A stretch of 64,000 nucleotides of DNA from Sphingobium yanoikuyae (GTDB lineage: Bacteria; Pseudomonadota; Alphaproteobacteria; Sphingomonadales; Sphingomonadaceae): the NCBI RefSeq assembly GCF_013001025.1, contig NZ_CP053021.1, forward strand, positions 3,562,001 to 3,626,000, in the 5' to 3' direction. Numbering within the stretch: the stretch's first letter is position 1; each line of letters opens with the position of its first letter. Below the pieces are notes generated by a model, which saw only the letters and a list, made by a program, of their open reading frames with translations, was not told the origin of the DNA and searched no databases. Of this stretch, positions 50,654-58,665 are shown one piece after another. The position numbers were made by a program, and so were the translations under genes.

Positions 50654-51643
50654 TCAGCCGAGCGGCACGGCGCGGACGAGCGCGGCGACGACATCGTCGG
50701 CACTCTTCCCCTCCGCCTCGGCGGCGAAGGACAGCAGCAGGCGGTGGCGCATCACTGGCCCGGCCAGCGCAACGATATCCTCGCGCGTCGCCGCCAGACG
50801 GCCCTGCAGCAGCGCCCGCGCCTTGGCCGCCAGGATCAGCGACTGGCCGGCGCGCGGGCCGGCGCCCCATTTCACATATTTGCGGATTTCCTCCGGCGCA
50901 CCCTCGCCCGGACGGCTCGCCCGCACGATCCGCGTCACCCAGCGCAGCAGATCCTCGCCAAAATGCACGTCGCGCACCAGTTTCTGCAGCGCCAGAACCT
51001 CCTCGCCCTGCATCACCGCCGGCACCGCGCCCGGCTTGGCCCCGGTGGTCTGGGCGAGAATGTCATGCTCTTCCTGCTCGGTCGGATAATCGACCCGGAT
51101 ATGGAGGAGGAAACGATCGAGCTGCGCCTCAGGCAACGGATAGGTGCCGGCCTGTTCCAGCGGATTTTGCGTCGCCAGCACGAAGAAGGGCGATGGCAGC
51201 TGATAGGTGGTGCCGCCATAGCTGACGGTCCGCTCCTGCATCGCCTCCAGCAGCGCCGCCTGCGTCTTGGGCGGGGTGCGGTTGAGTTCGTCGGCCAGCA
51301 GCAGGTTGGTGAAGACCGGCCCCTTCTGGAAGCGGAAGCTGCGATGGCCGGTGCCATGATCCTCCTCCAGCAATTCGGTGCCGAGAATGTCGCTGGGCAT
51401 CAGATCAGGCGTGAACTGTACCCGGCGGAAGTCGAGCTTGAGCGCTTCGCCGAGCGAGCGGACCAGCAACGTCTTGCCGAGGCCCGGCACCCCTTCGAGC
51501 AGGCAATGGCCGCCAGCGAGCAGGCCGATCAGCAACTGTTCGACCACTGCCCCCTGCCCCACGATCGCCTGGCCGATCGCCGCGCGCAATTCGCCCAGGC
51601 GCGCCAGTTTCTGCTGGATTTCCGCTTCGCTGATATCGGTCAT
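50654..51643 (-). CDS. MoxR-family AAA+ ATPase
   Basis: 329 aa. Walker A is GVPGLGKT, Walker B with sensor is LLLADELNRTPPKTQAALLEAMQE (family-typical), followed by FFVLATQNPLEQAGTYPLPEAQLDRF. The C-terminal lid has LLLSFAAEAEGKSADDV. MoxR proteins act as chaperones that remodel or insert cofactors into partner proteins, working with vWA proteins such as the DUF58 and BatA-like products encoded next. Confidence 0.92.
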   Translation of the reverse strand: MTDISEAEIQQKLARLGELRAAIGQAIVGQGAVVEQLLIGLLAGGHCLLEGVPGLGKTLLVRSLGEALKLDFRRVQFTPDLMPSDILGTELLEEDHGTGHRSFRFQKGPVFTNLLLADELNRTPPKTQAALLEAMQERTVSYGGTTYQLPSPFFVLATQNPLEQAGTYPLPEAQLDRFLLHIRVDYPTEQEEHDILAQTTGAKPGAVPAVMQGEEVLALQKLVRDVHFGEDLLRWVTRIVRASRPGEGAPEEIRKYVKWGAGPRAGQSLILAAKARALLQGRLAATREDIVALAGPVMRHRLLLSFAAEAEGKSADDVVAALVRAVPLG

Positions 51644-51677
51644 TCCTGTTTCCTTATTGTCGGCTTTCGGCCACCAA

Positions 51678-51798
51678 ATTCCTCCCCTGCAAGGGGAGGT
51701 GGCAGGCCGCAGGCCTGACGGAGGGGTGTCCCCCTCACGATAGCTTCACACCCCTCCACCGGCTTCGCCGGTCCCCCTCCCCTTCACAGGGGAGGAAT
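51678..51798. repeat. palindromic interspersed repeat, copy A
   Basis: 121 bases bounded by the inverted termini ATTCCTCCCCT (51678-51688) and AGGGGAGGAAT (51788-51798). Inside are CAGGCC-GCA-GGCCTG, GGAGGGGTGT paired with ACACCCCTCC, and ACCGG-CTTCG-CCGGT. The order of modules is the mirror image of copy B at 52533-52665. It lies between the MoxR and DUF4159 genes. It is non-coding. Confidence 0.85.
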
Positions 51799-51811
51799 GA
51801 TGACGCCGCCG

Positions 51812-52507
51812 TCAAGATGACAGCGCATACATCACGATATTGACCGCGAACTTGGTATTATCCTCGGCCAGGAAGCGCTTGTTGCGCCAGTCATAGTCCC
51901 ACTCGCAGCCATAATCCTTGTTGCTGTAGAGAACGCCCAGGCGGCCATTGACCTCTATGCCCTTGAGATAATCATGGACCAGATCGTCGCCCCAGCCGTT
52001 CAGCTCCAGCGCGGTATTGGGCGGCCCGTCGAACTTGAAGAAGCTGCGATAGACCGGATGGGTCTTGGGCAGCGTCTTCAAGCCCTTGGGGCCAAAAATC
52101 TTGGCCATCTGCGCCTCGAACGAGCGGGCGAACAGCCCGTCTATGTCATGGTTGCAATCATCCACCAGGACGAAGCCGCCATTGCGGACATAGCGCTCGA
52201 AATTGCGCCGCTCGGCCTCCGAAAATTCGACCAGCTTGTGCCCCGCCATGTAGCAGAAGGGCGCGGTCAGCATCTTCGGGTCCGAAAGGGCGATGACATG
52301 CTCCTTCGGGTCGACCCGCAGCGTCGTATAATCGATCAGCGAGGTGATGAGGTTGGACGGCATGCGCTGGTCGACATCCCAGTCGCCCGAGTCATAGCGC
52401 AGCCGCGTGAACCAGAAATCATAGCCTCCCGCGGCGGCAAGGGGACGGGCCAGCATTGCGCCAGCCAGACCGCCCGCCATCAACCGAAGAAACTCGCCGC
52501 GTGTCAT
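51812..52507 (-). CDS. DUF4159 protein
   Basis: 231 aa from ATG 52507. A hydrophobic export segment (LRLMAGGLAGAMLARPLAAAGG) is followed by the DUF4159 domain: FTRLRYDSGDWDVDQRMPSN, LVDDCNHDIDGLFARSF and GVLYSNKDYGCEWDYDW. The domain has a glutamine amidotransferase-like fold in related proteins. The gene precedes MoxR on the same strand but is bracketed by two inverted copies of a repeat element, an unusual setting. An upstream extension to 52651 would translate the repeat and is rejected. Confidence 0.82.
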   Translation of the reverse strand: MTRGEFLRLMAGGLAGAMLARPLAAAGGYDFWFTRLRYDSGDWDVDQRMPSNLITSLIDYTTLRVDPKEHVIALSDPKMLTAPFCYMAGHKLVEFSEAERRNFERYVRNGGFVLVDDCNHDIDGLFARSFEAQMAKIFGPKGLKTLPKTHPVYRSFFKFDGPPNTALELNGWGDDLVHDYLKGIEVNGRLGVLYSNKDYGCEWDYDWRNKRFLAEDNTKFAVNIVMYALSS

Positions 52508-52532
52508 CAAAGCTAATCGAACGCCCAATCTG

Positions 52533-52665
52533 CATAATCCTCCCCCATTGGGGGAGGGGGACCATTTGCGCAGCAAATGGTGGAGGGGTGTCCCGCCATC
52601 GATGGGGTGACACCCCTCCGTCTGGCCTACGGCCAGCCACCTCCCCTTCACAGGGGAGGATTATG
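52533..52665. repeat. palindromic interspersed repeat, copy B
   Basis: 133 bases bounded by CATAATCCTCCCC (52533-52545) and GGGGAGGATTATG (52653-52665). Inside are ACCATTTG-CGCA-CAAATGGT-type, GAGGGGTGTC/GACACCCCTC and CTGGCC-TAC-GGCCAG hairpins. Read on the minus strand it has the same module order as copy A on the plus strand. Stem bases differ between copies but stay paired. Confidence 0.85.
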
Positions 52666-52679
52666 GGTTGCTTCCTATC

Positions 52680-54014
52680 TTACACCGCGTCCGAGAGCGA
52701 GGTGAAGGTGAAGTCGCGCAGCTTCATCGGCGGCACGACGATGTTCATCGACACTTCGTCCGGCGGCACGCGGACCGGGCGACCCAGCTCTTCGACATTG
52801 TTGAGCATGATCACCGGGCTCTCGTTGAACCGGAAATTCTTGATCGGATATTTGATCTGGCCGTTTTCGACATAGAAGGTGCCGTCGCGGGTCAGGCCGG
52901 TCAGCAGCACGGTCTGCGGATCGACCATGCGGATATACCAGGTGCGGGTGACGAGCACGCCGCGCTCGGTCGAACGGACCAGATCGGCGGTAGTCTTGGT
53001 GCCACCGGTCATCAGGATATTGCCCATCTGGCCGATCGCAGGCTTGCCCTGCTTGCTCGCCCAGTAACGGCTGTAATTGAGGTTCGTGACCTTACCGTCC
53101 TTGACCATGTCGACGCGCTGGCGGGCGAGGCCATCATCGTCCCAGGGCAGACAGGGCGCGACCGGATCCCACGGGTCGGTGTAGAAATTGACCTGCGGCC
53201 CGAACACCTGTTCGCCCAGCTTGTTGCCGCCGCCCTTCTTCGACAGGAAGCTGCGGCCCTCGTCCGCCTCGCGCGCGCCGAAGAAGTAGAACATGAAGCC
53301 GATCAGGCCCGCGGCCGCCATCGGTTCCAGGATCACGGTATATTTGCCCGGCTCCAGCGCCTTGGCCTCGGAGGAGGCCGATGCCTTGCGCATCGCGATC
53401 TGGATATCGCTGTCCGCCTTGAAACGGGTGGCGTCCTGCGTGTCGGTGCCGACCCAGCCGGAACCCCGGCCATCCTCGGTACGGACGGTGCAGGTATAAT
53501 CCAGCATGGTCGAGCGCTGATAGCCGAAATTGCCTTTGCTGTTGGCGATTGCGACGAAGCTCTGATTATCCTCCAGATAGCCGGCCGCGATCAGCTTCTG
53601 CGACTTGCAGGCGGTGATCGAGGTCGACGCCACCTGGGCGCGATATTCGGGCGTGATGTCGGCGGTCGACTGGGCGAAGGTCGGGCTGGCCTTATAGGCC
53701 TGGCTGTCCACCGCCGGCATGAACTCCGGATTGTCCGGGGCCAGATTGGCCAGCGTTTCCGCCCGGCGCACCACGCGTTCCAGCGAGGCGTCGTCGAACT
53801 GGTTGATGGTGGCGGTGCCGACCTTCTTGCCATAGGCGACCTGGACCGCCAGTTCGATATCGTCGGTGAGGCCCGCGGTCGACACGTCGTTGCGGGCGAA
53901 ACGGATATTGCCCTGGATCTTGCCGGTCAATTGCGCGGTGCACTCGTCGGCCTTCGACAGGGCGACGACCTTGGTCAGGATGGCCTTGGCCTGCGCTTCG
54001 GTAAGGATGCTCAT
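52680..54014 (-). CDS. TldE/PmbA-like protein
   Basis: 444 aa of the TldD/PmbA family. The HExxxH motif is absent, as in TldE, the non-catalytic partner. Recognisable parts are the N-terminal repeat domain, VILEPMAAAGLIGFMFYFFG and the C-terminal GILLTGLTRDG-like TVLLTGLTRDGTFYVENGQI. It follows the tldD gene by 20 bases on the same strand, so the two form the usual heterodimeric metalloprotease. Unlike the partner it has no visible export signal. Confidence 0.85.
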   Translation of the reverse strand: MSILTEAQAKAILTKVVALSKADECTAQLTGKIQGNIRFARNDVSTAGLTDDIELAVQVAYGKKVGTATINQFDDASLERVVRRAETLANLAPDNPEFMPAVDSQAYKASPTFAQSTADITPEYRAQVASTSITACKSQKLIAAGYLEDNQSFVAIANSKGNFGYQRSTMLDYTCTVRTEDGRGSGWVGTDTQDATRFKADSDIQIAMRKASASSEAKALEPGKYTVILEPMAAAGLIGFMFYFFGAREADEGRSFLSKKGGGNKLGEQVFGPQVNFYTDPWDPVAPCLPWDDDGLARQRVDMVKDGKVTNLNYSRYWASKQGKPAIGQMGNILMTGGTKTTADLVRSTERGVLVTRTWYIRMVDPQTVLLTGLTRDGTFYVENGQIKYPIKNFRFNESPVIMLNNVEELGRPVRVPPDEVSMNIVVPPMKLRDFTFTSLSDAV

Positions 54015-54034
54015 TTTCTTGTCTCCCTAAGCGA

Positions 54035-55669
54035 TCAGCCGAGCGAACGCGCGGTGTTGATGACGTTGATACCGTTGAAGCGCGCGGTCGAAGACCCGTG
54101 CGACACGGCGGAGACCTGGGCCGGCTGGCCCTTGCCGTCGAAGAAGGAGCCACCCAGGCGATAGTCGCTCTGGTCGCAGACGCCGACGCAGGCATTCCAG
54201 AATTCCGGGGTGCGAATCTGGTAAGCGACATCCTCGATCTGCTGACCGATCTTGCCGTTCTTGATCTCGTAGAAGAGCTGGCCGCCAAACTGGGCGTTGT
54301 AGCGCTGCTGGTCGATCGAGAAGCTGCCGTCGCCAATGATGTAGATGCCGTCCTCGACACCGGAAATCATGTCCGCGACACTCTGCTTGGTCTTGCCCGG
54401 TTCCAGGCTGACATTGGCCATGCGCTGGAACTGCACATTGGACCAGCTGTCGGCATAGGCGCAGCCGTCCGATTCCTTCTTGCCCTCGATATGGGCCTGG
54501 TCACGGATCGCCTGGTAACCGACCAGCTTGCCGTCGCGGATCAGATCCCATTTCTTGGTCTTCACGCCCTCGTCATCATAGGCGACGGCGCCCAGGCTGC
54601 CGGGCTGAACCTTGTCGGCGACGATGTTCACCTTGTCGCTGCCATATTGGAAATGGGCCTGCAGCTTGTCCATGGTGGCGAAGCTGGTGCCAGCATAATT
54701 GGCTTCATAGCCCAGCACGCGGTCCAGCTCGAGCGGATGGCCGACGGACTCGTGGATGGTCAGCCAGGTGTGCGACGGGTCGAGCACCAGGTCATATTTG
54801 CCCGGCTTGACCGACGGCGCCTTGAGCTTCGCACGCGCCTGCTTGGCGGCGGCGATCGCGTCTTCCTTCATGTCATAGCTGTTGCCATAGACGGTGACGC
54901 CATTGGGCAGCACGGTCTTGCCGCTGGCGGCGCCGTCGAGATATTCAAAGCCCAGGCCCATCGGCGAGGATAGCCCCTCGCGCGTGCGGAACTTGCCGCT
55001 GGTCTTGTCGACCGCGGTGACCGTCATCGGCGCCCAGATGCGGTGGACATCCTGGTCGATATAGCTGCCATCGGTGCTGGCGAAATATTTCTGCTCATTG
55101 ACCAGGAACAGGATCGAATTGACGAAGTCGGCGCCCGCCTCCATCGCGGCAGCGTTCACGCCCATCAGCAGCTCGACCTTGTCCTTGATCGGCACGGCCA
55201 TGCTGTTCTTGACGATCGGCGTCTTCCAGCTGACCTCGCCCGCGCCCTTGACCGGGGCGAGCTGGACCGGGGCGCTCTGCTGCGGCGCATTGGCCTTGGC
55301 GATGGCGACCGCCTGCTGCGCGGCCTTGGCCACCGCTTCCTTGCTCAGCTCATTGGTGGCGGCAAAGCCCCAGGCGCCATTGGCCAGAACGCGGATGCCG
55401 ACACCGGTGGATTCGGTGTTGACGATATTCTCGACATTCTTTTCGCGGGTGATGACGAACTGGCGCAGATAGCGGCCAACGCGCACGTCGCAATAGCTGG
55501 CACCGGCGCTCTTGGCCGCGTTCATCGCGGCGTCGGCCAGCCCCTTCTTGAAGCCGACGTCGAGCGCGCTGCTGAGATCCTCTGCTGCAATGACCTTGCC
55601 GAAAAAGGACGGCAGGACGAGCCCGCCGACACCCATGGTGCCAAAGGCCAGGAAGTCGCGTCTATGCAA
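54035..55669 (-). CDS. tldD: TldD-like metalloprotease with N-terminal twin-arginine signal
   Basis: 544 aa. The zinc-binding HExxxH is at 306-311 (TIHESVGHPLELDR). The N-terminus HRRDFLAFGTMGVGG is a clear twin-arginine signal. The start is TTG 55669, with GTGGAGG six bases upstream; no ATG precedes the signal in a sensible position. The longer open frame to 55858 has no such support. E. coli TldD is cytoplasmic and works with TldE on peptide maturation and degradation, so an exported version is notable. It is first in an eight-gene minus-strand block. Confidence 0.85.
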   Translation of the reverse strand: MHRRDFLAFGTMGVGGLVLPSFFGKVIAAEDLSSALDVGFKKGLADAAMNAAKSAGASYCDVRVGRYLRQFVITREKNVENIVNTESTGVGIRVLANGAWGFAATNELSKEAVAKAAQQAVAIAKANAPQQSAPVQLAPVKGAGEVSWKTPIVKNSMAVPIKDKVELLMGVNAAAMEAGADFVNSILFLVNEQKYFASTDGSYIDQDVHRIWAPMTVTAVDKTSGKFRTREGLSSPMGLGFEYLDGAASGKTVLPNGVTVYGNSYDMKEDAIAAAKQARAKLKAPSVKPGKYDLVLDPSHTWLTIHESVGHPLELDRVLGYEANYAGTSFATMDKLQAHFQYGSDKVNIVADKVQPGSLGAVAYDDEGVKTKKWDLIRDGKLVGYQAIRDQAHIEGKKESDGCAYADSWSNVQFQRMANVSLEPGKTKQSVADMISGVEDGIYIIGDGSFSIDQQRYNAQFGGQLFYEIKNGKIGQQIEDVAYQIRTPEFWNACVGVCDQSDYRLGGSFFDGKGQPAQVSAVSHGSSTARFNGINVINTARSLG

Positions 55670-55906
55670 GATAGCCTCCACTGGAATGCCCGCAGATCGC
55701 GGGTCTGTCTTGTCGCGAAGGCCACCCCCTTGGCACCCCCCGCGTGGATGGCGCGGATCATTGCGAGCCGGACAGATGAGGTCAAACGGCTTTTCCGGAC
55801 GGCAGGGCGTGACATGCGGGCTTTCGACCAAAGGGCAACCAGCGCCGACGAACGACATGTGCGGCGAGCCAGCGTCCGTACGCGCGGCGTGACGGCTATA
55901 GATTCG

Positions 55907-55937
55907 CTATAATTGCCAGTCAGTTAGCTATAGTCAA
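55907..55937 (-). promoter_or_regulatory. candidate promoter for the tldD block
   Basis: On the minus strand TTGACT (55932-55937) is followed after 19 bases by TTATAG (55907-55912). The -35 is good and the spacing long. It leaves a leader of about 230 bases before the TTG start. The 282-base gap 55670-55951 holds nothing else that I can recognise. Confidence 0.35.
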
Positions 55938-55951
55938 AACGGGCAGCAGGC

Positions 55952-56635
55952 TCAGGCGTCGGCCCAGCGGCGCAGCAGATTATGATAGACGCCGGTCAGG
56001 CGGATCACCTGCGCATCGTCATGGCCGCGATCGAGCGCCAGTTGCTGGATCGAACTGTCGAGATCGAACAGCATCTGGCGCGCGGCATCGTCGCGGATCA
56101 TCGACTGCATCCAGAAGAAGCTGGCGACGCGCCGGCCCTGCGTCACCGGTTCGACCCGATGCAGCGAGGAGGAGGGATAGAGCACCGCCTGCCCCGCCGG
56201 CAGCTTCACCTGCTGCACGCCGAAATTGGTCTCGATCGTCAGTTCGCCGCCCTCATAGCTTTCCGGCTCCTCCAGGAAGACGGTGATCGACAGGTCGGAT
56301 CGCACGCGAAAGCCGGTGCCGGCCTGGATGCGCACGGCATTGTCGACATGGGTGCCGAACGCCTGCCCGCCGGCATAGCTGTTGAACAAAGGCGGAAAGA
56401 TCTTGAGCGGCAGCGCGGCGGCGATGAACAGGGGCGATCGCCCAAGCGCATCGAGGATCATCTGTCCCGCCTGGCGCGCTTCCGGCGCGCTTTCGGGCAG
56501 TTGCAGGTTGCGCTTGGCCAGCGCCGACTGATGGCCGGAGGTGACATTGCCATCGACCCATTGCGCGGCATCGATCAGCGCGCGGATGTGGGCGACGCCG
56601 GCGGCATCGATCAGGTCGGGAATGACGATCAGCAT
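55952..56635 (-). CDS. piuC: PiuC-type Fe(II)/2-oxoglutarate dioxygenase (PKHX-type hydroxylase)
   Basis: 227 aa. The 2-His-1-carboxylate iron site is His96-x-Asp98 (GTHVDNAV) and His159 ([10 protein letters not shown]), with an arginine in GRRVASFFW for 2-oxoglutarate. N-terminal [14 protein letters not shown] is typical of PiuC. Family members are repressed by Fur and usually neighbour TonB receptors for catecholate siderophores. Here the tonB gene lies immediately upstream on the same strand. Confidence 0.9.
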   Translation of the reverse strand: MLIVIPDLIDAAGVAHIRALIDAAQWVDGNVTSGHQSALAKRNLQLPESAPEARQAGQMILDALGRSPLFIAAALPLKIFPPLFNSYAGGQAFGTHVDNAVRIQAGTGFRVRSDLSITVFLEEPESYEGGELTIETNFGVQQVKLPAGQAVLYPSSSLHRVEPVTQGRRVASFFWMQSMIRDDAARQMLFDLDSSIQQLALDRGHDDAQVIRLTGVYHNLLRRWADA

Positions 56636-56718
56636 GAAGGATACTCCGGGGCGGGATGGCCTGGGCCTGCGGTCGGGCGAGGCGCGCCGGTGAGGCGCTG
56701 TCTGTCAGGCCCTGTCTG

Positions 56719-57486
56719 TCAGACCTTGTCGGTGCGGATGACGAAGGGGATTTCGACCACGCCCTTCACCCGCACGGCCTGACCGTCACGGATGATCGGG
56801 CGCCAGCGCCAATGCTTCACCGCATCGCGCGCGGCATCATCCAGTCGCGCAAAACCACTGCTGCGGGCGATGCCGATGCTCTCGACACCGCCGTCGGTGC
56901 CGACCACCAGCACCAGGACGACGGTGCCCTGCTCGCGCTTGCGCCGGCTGTCGATCGGATAGCGGGGCGGCTTGCCCGACACCATCTGCGCGCCGATATC
57001 GCCCGCCTGGACGACCGAAGGGGCCGCGGCAGCCATGACCGGCGCGGCAGGGGCCGGCGGCGATGGCGGGGCCGACACGGCGACCGGCGATGGCGCGGGG
57101 ATCGGATCGGGCGTGGTGGCGATCTGCACCGGCGGCACCGGCGTCTGGACGATCGGCGGCGGCGCCACGACCTGCGGCTGGGATGGCGGCGGCGGGGGCG
57201 CTTCGGCGGCGGGCGGTGGCGGGGGTGGCGACAGGTTCACCACCGTCAGCTTCGCCTCTTCGGCCCGGACGACATGATTGCGCACCTGGATCAGCGCGCC
57301 GATCAGCAGCGCATGCACGACCAGGATGGCGGCAATGGCGGGCAGGTTCGGACCGCGCCGGGCGCCATAGCGTTCGGCCGGAACAGCGATGGCACGCCCG
57401 CTGGCAACGGGCATCGGACGATCGTCACCGACATCGGCGAAATCGGTCGCATAGACCTCCGCCCTGCCCTGTGCCGCCTGCAGCAT
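56719..57486 (-). CDS. tonB: energy transducer TonB
   Basis: 255 aa. One membrane helix (AIAAILVVHALLIGALIQV) is followed by a long proline-rich periplasmic spacer (about residues 85-145). The TonB C-terminal domain comes last, with YPIDSRRKREQGTVVLVLVV, the family's tolerated variant of YP..A...G.EG.V. It transmits proton-motive energy to TonB-dependent receptors such as the two in this window. No exbB/exbD follow. A Fur-like box covers its promoter. Confidence 0.9.
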   Translation of the reverse strand: MLQAAQGRAEVYATDFADVGDDRPMPVASGRAIAVPAERYGARRGPNLPAIAAILVVHALLIGALIQVRNHVVRAEEAKLTVVNLSPPPPPPAAEAPPPPPSQPQVVAPPPIVQTPVPPVQIATTPDPIPAPSPVAVSAPPSPPAPAAPVMAAAAPSVVQAGDIGAQMVSGKPPRYPIDSRRKREQGTVVLVLVVGTDGGVESIGIARSSGFARLDDAARDAVKHWRWRPIIRDGQAVRVKGVVEIPFVIRTDKV

Positions 57487-57516
57487 TGCCCGTCCTCCGT
57501 CCGTCAGCCCCGGTCC

Positions 57517-57556
57517 GCGATACAGCGGACCATAATGCGAATCAATTTCATTCGCA
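57517..57556 (-). promoter_or_regulatory. tonB promoter with Fur-like box
   Basis: TGCGAAT-CAATTTC-ATTCGCA (57536-57556) is a perfect 7-bp inverted repeat that resembles proteobacterial Fur boxes. On the minus strand it overlaps a -35 TTGATT (57540-57545), followed after 17 bases by TATCGC (57517-57522). A further hairpin GGTCCGC/GCGGACC (57512-57518 and 57525-57531) covers the -10. Iron repression of tonB is the natural reading. Confidence 0.6.
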
Positions 57557-57633
57557 GCGCCCTAGCCTATTTCGCCCCGGCGCAGAAGTGCGGAAGAAAC
57601 GCTATAGCAATAAGGGAAAGCGGCGGGAGACGC

Positions 57634-57924
57634 TCAGCCCGGCGGCGAATCCTGTGTCCGGACGCGGGCAAAGAGCCAGCAGCGGATCGCGCTGGCCAGA
57701 TTGGGGGGATCGTCGGCCGCCATCCGCGTCACGTCGATGCGGGCGATCAGCGCATTGATCGGCAATTCGGCCTCGGCCGCGGCATCGCGCAGCGCCTGCC
57801 AGAAAATCGGCTCCAGGCTGATCGCGGTCTGGTGCCCGGCAATGGTCACGCTGCGCTTGACCGGAGGGGCAAAGGGCGACGCCCCGGACGCGGCTGCGCC
57901 ATCGGAAGCGTCGCCCTTGGCCAT
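57634..57924 (-). CDS. ribbon-helix-helix domain protein
   Basis: 96 aa from ATG 57924, overlapping the phaB stop. The core VKRSVTIAGHQTAISLEPIFW resembles the PF13467-type ribbon-helix-helix domain. It has the beta-strand (RSVTIAG) that would contact DNA, then two helices (EPIFWQALRDAAAEAELPIN, ALIARID). It may be a small DNA-binding regulator; linkage to phaB is by overlap only. Confidence 0.7.
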   Translation of the reverse strand: MAKGDASDGAAASGASPFAPPVKRSVTIAGHQTAISLEPIFWQALRDAAAEAELPINALIARIDVTRMAADDPPNLASAIRCWLFARVRTQDSPPG

Positions 57925-58646
57925 CAATACATGTGCTGGCCGCCGTTGATCGACAGCGTGCTGCCGGTCACGAAGCCGCCTTCGTCGCTGCAGAAGAAGG
58001 CGACGCCGCGCGCGATCTCATGCGCCTGGCCCAGACGGCCGACCGGGATCTTGGCGACGATCTTTTCCAGCACCGGTGCCGGCACGGCGGCGACCATGTC
58101 GGTGTCGATATAGCCGGGCGCGATCGCATTGACGGTGACGCCATATTTGGCGCCTTCCTGCGCCAGCGCCTTGGTGAAGCCGTGGATGCCCGACTTGGCG
58201 GCGGCATAGTTGACCTGGCCATATTGGCCGGCCTGGCCGTTGATCGAACCGATATTAACGATCCGGCCCCAGCCGCGCTCGCGCATGCCGCCAAAGGTCG
58301 CCTTGGCCATGTTGAAGCAACCGCCAAGGTTGATGCGCATGACTTCGTTCCAGTCGTCGAAGCTCATCTTGGCGAGCACGCCGTCACGGGTGATGCCCGC
58401 ATTGTTGACGACGATGTCGACCGGGCCGAGCGCTTCCGCCACCGCAGCGCAGCCATCCAGGCAGGCCTGATGATCGCCGACGTCCCATTTGAAGCTGGCA
58501 ATGCCGGTGGCGTCGGTGAAGGCCTTGGCCTTTTCCTCGTTGCCGGCATAGTTGGCGGCAACCGTATATCCCATTTCCTTGAGTGCCAGGCTGATGGCTT
58601 CCCCGATACCGCGGGTTCCGCCGGTCACGATCGCTACTCTCGACAT
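57924..58646 (-). CDS. phaB: acetoacetyl-CoA reductase
   Basis: 240 aa short-chain dehydrogenase. It has TGGTRGIG, NNAGITRD, the catalytic serine in NIGSINGQ and YAAAK, and the PhaB-typical tail GFVTGSTLSINGGQHMY. It reduces acetoacetyl-CoA to (R)-3-hydroxybutyryl-CoA with NADPH for polyhydroxybutyrate synthesis. No phaA or phaC is adjacent. FabG is the nearest alternative, but the length and C-terminus fit PhaB better. Confidence 0.9.
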   Translation of the reverse strand: MSRVAIVTGGTRGIGEAISLALKEMGYTVAANYAGNEEKAKAFTDATGIASFKWDVGDHQACLDGCAAVAEALGPVDIVVNNAGITRDGVLAKMSFDDWNEVMRINLGGCFNMAKATFGGMRERGWGRIVNIGSINGQAGQYGQVNYAAAKSGIHGFTKALAQEGAKYGVTVNAIAPGYIDTDMVAAVPAPVLEKIVAKIPVGRLGQAHEIARGVAFFCSDEGGFVTGSTLSINGGQHMY

Positions 58647-58665
58647 GCGCCTGTCCTCTCCTGTG

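Noticed and set aside
51640..52680. Insertion sequence bounded by the two inverted repeats around the DUF4159 gene
   Set aside because: There is no transposase; the enclosed gene is a normal member of the MoxR cluster, and I cannot see target-site duplications. The repeats resemble non-autonomous palindromic elements instead.
55670..55858. N-terminal extension of TldD by about 63 codons
   Set aside because: It would place an unconserved tail before a twin-arginine signal; the TTG at 55669 has a good ribosome binding site.
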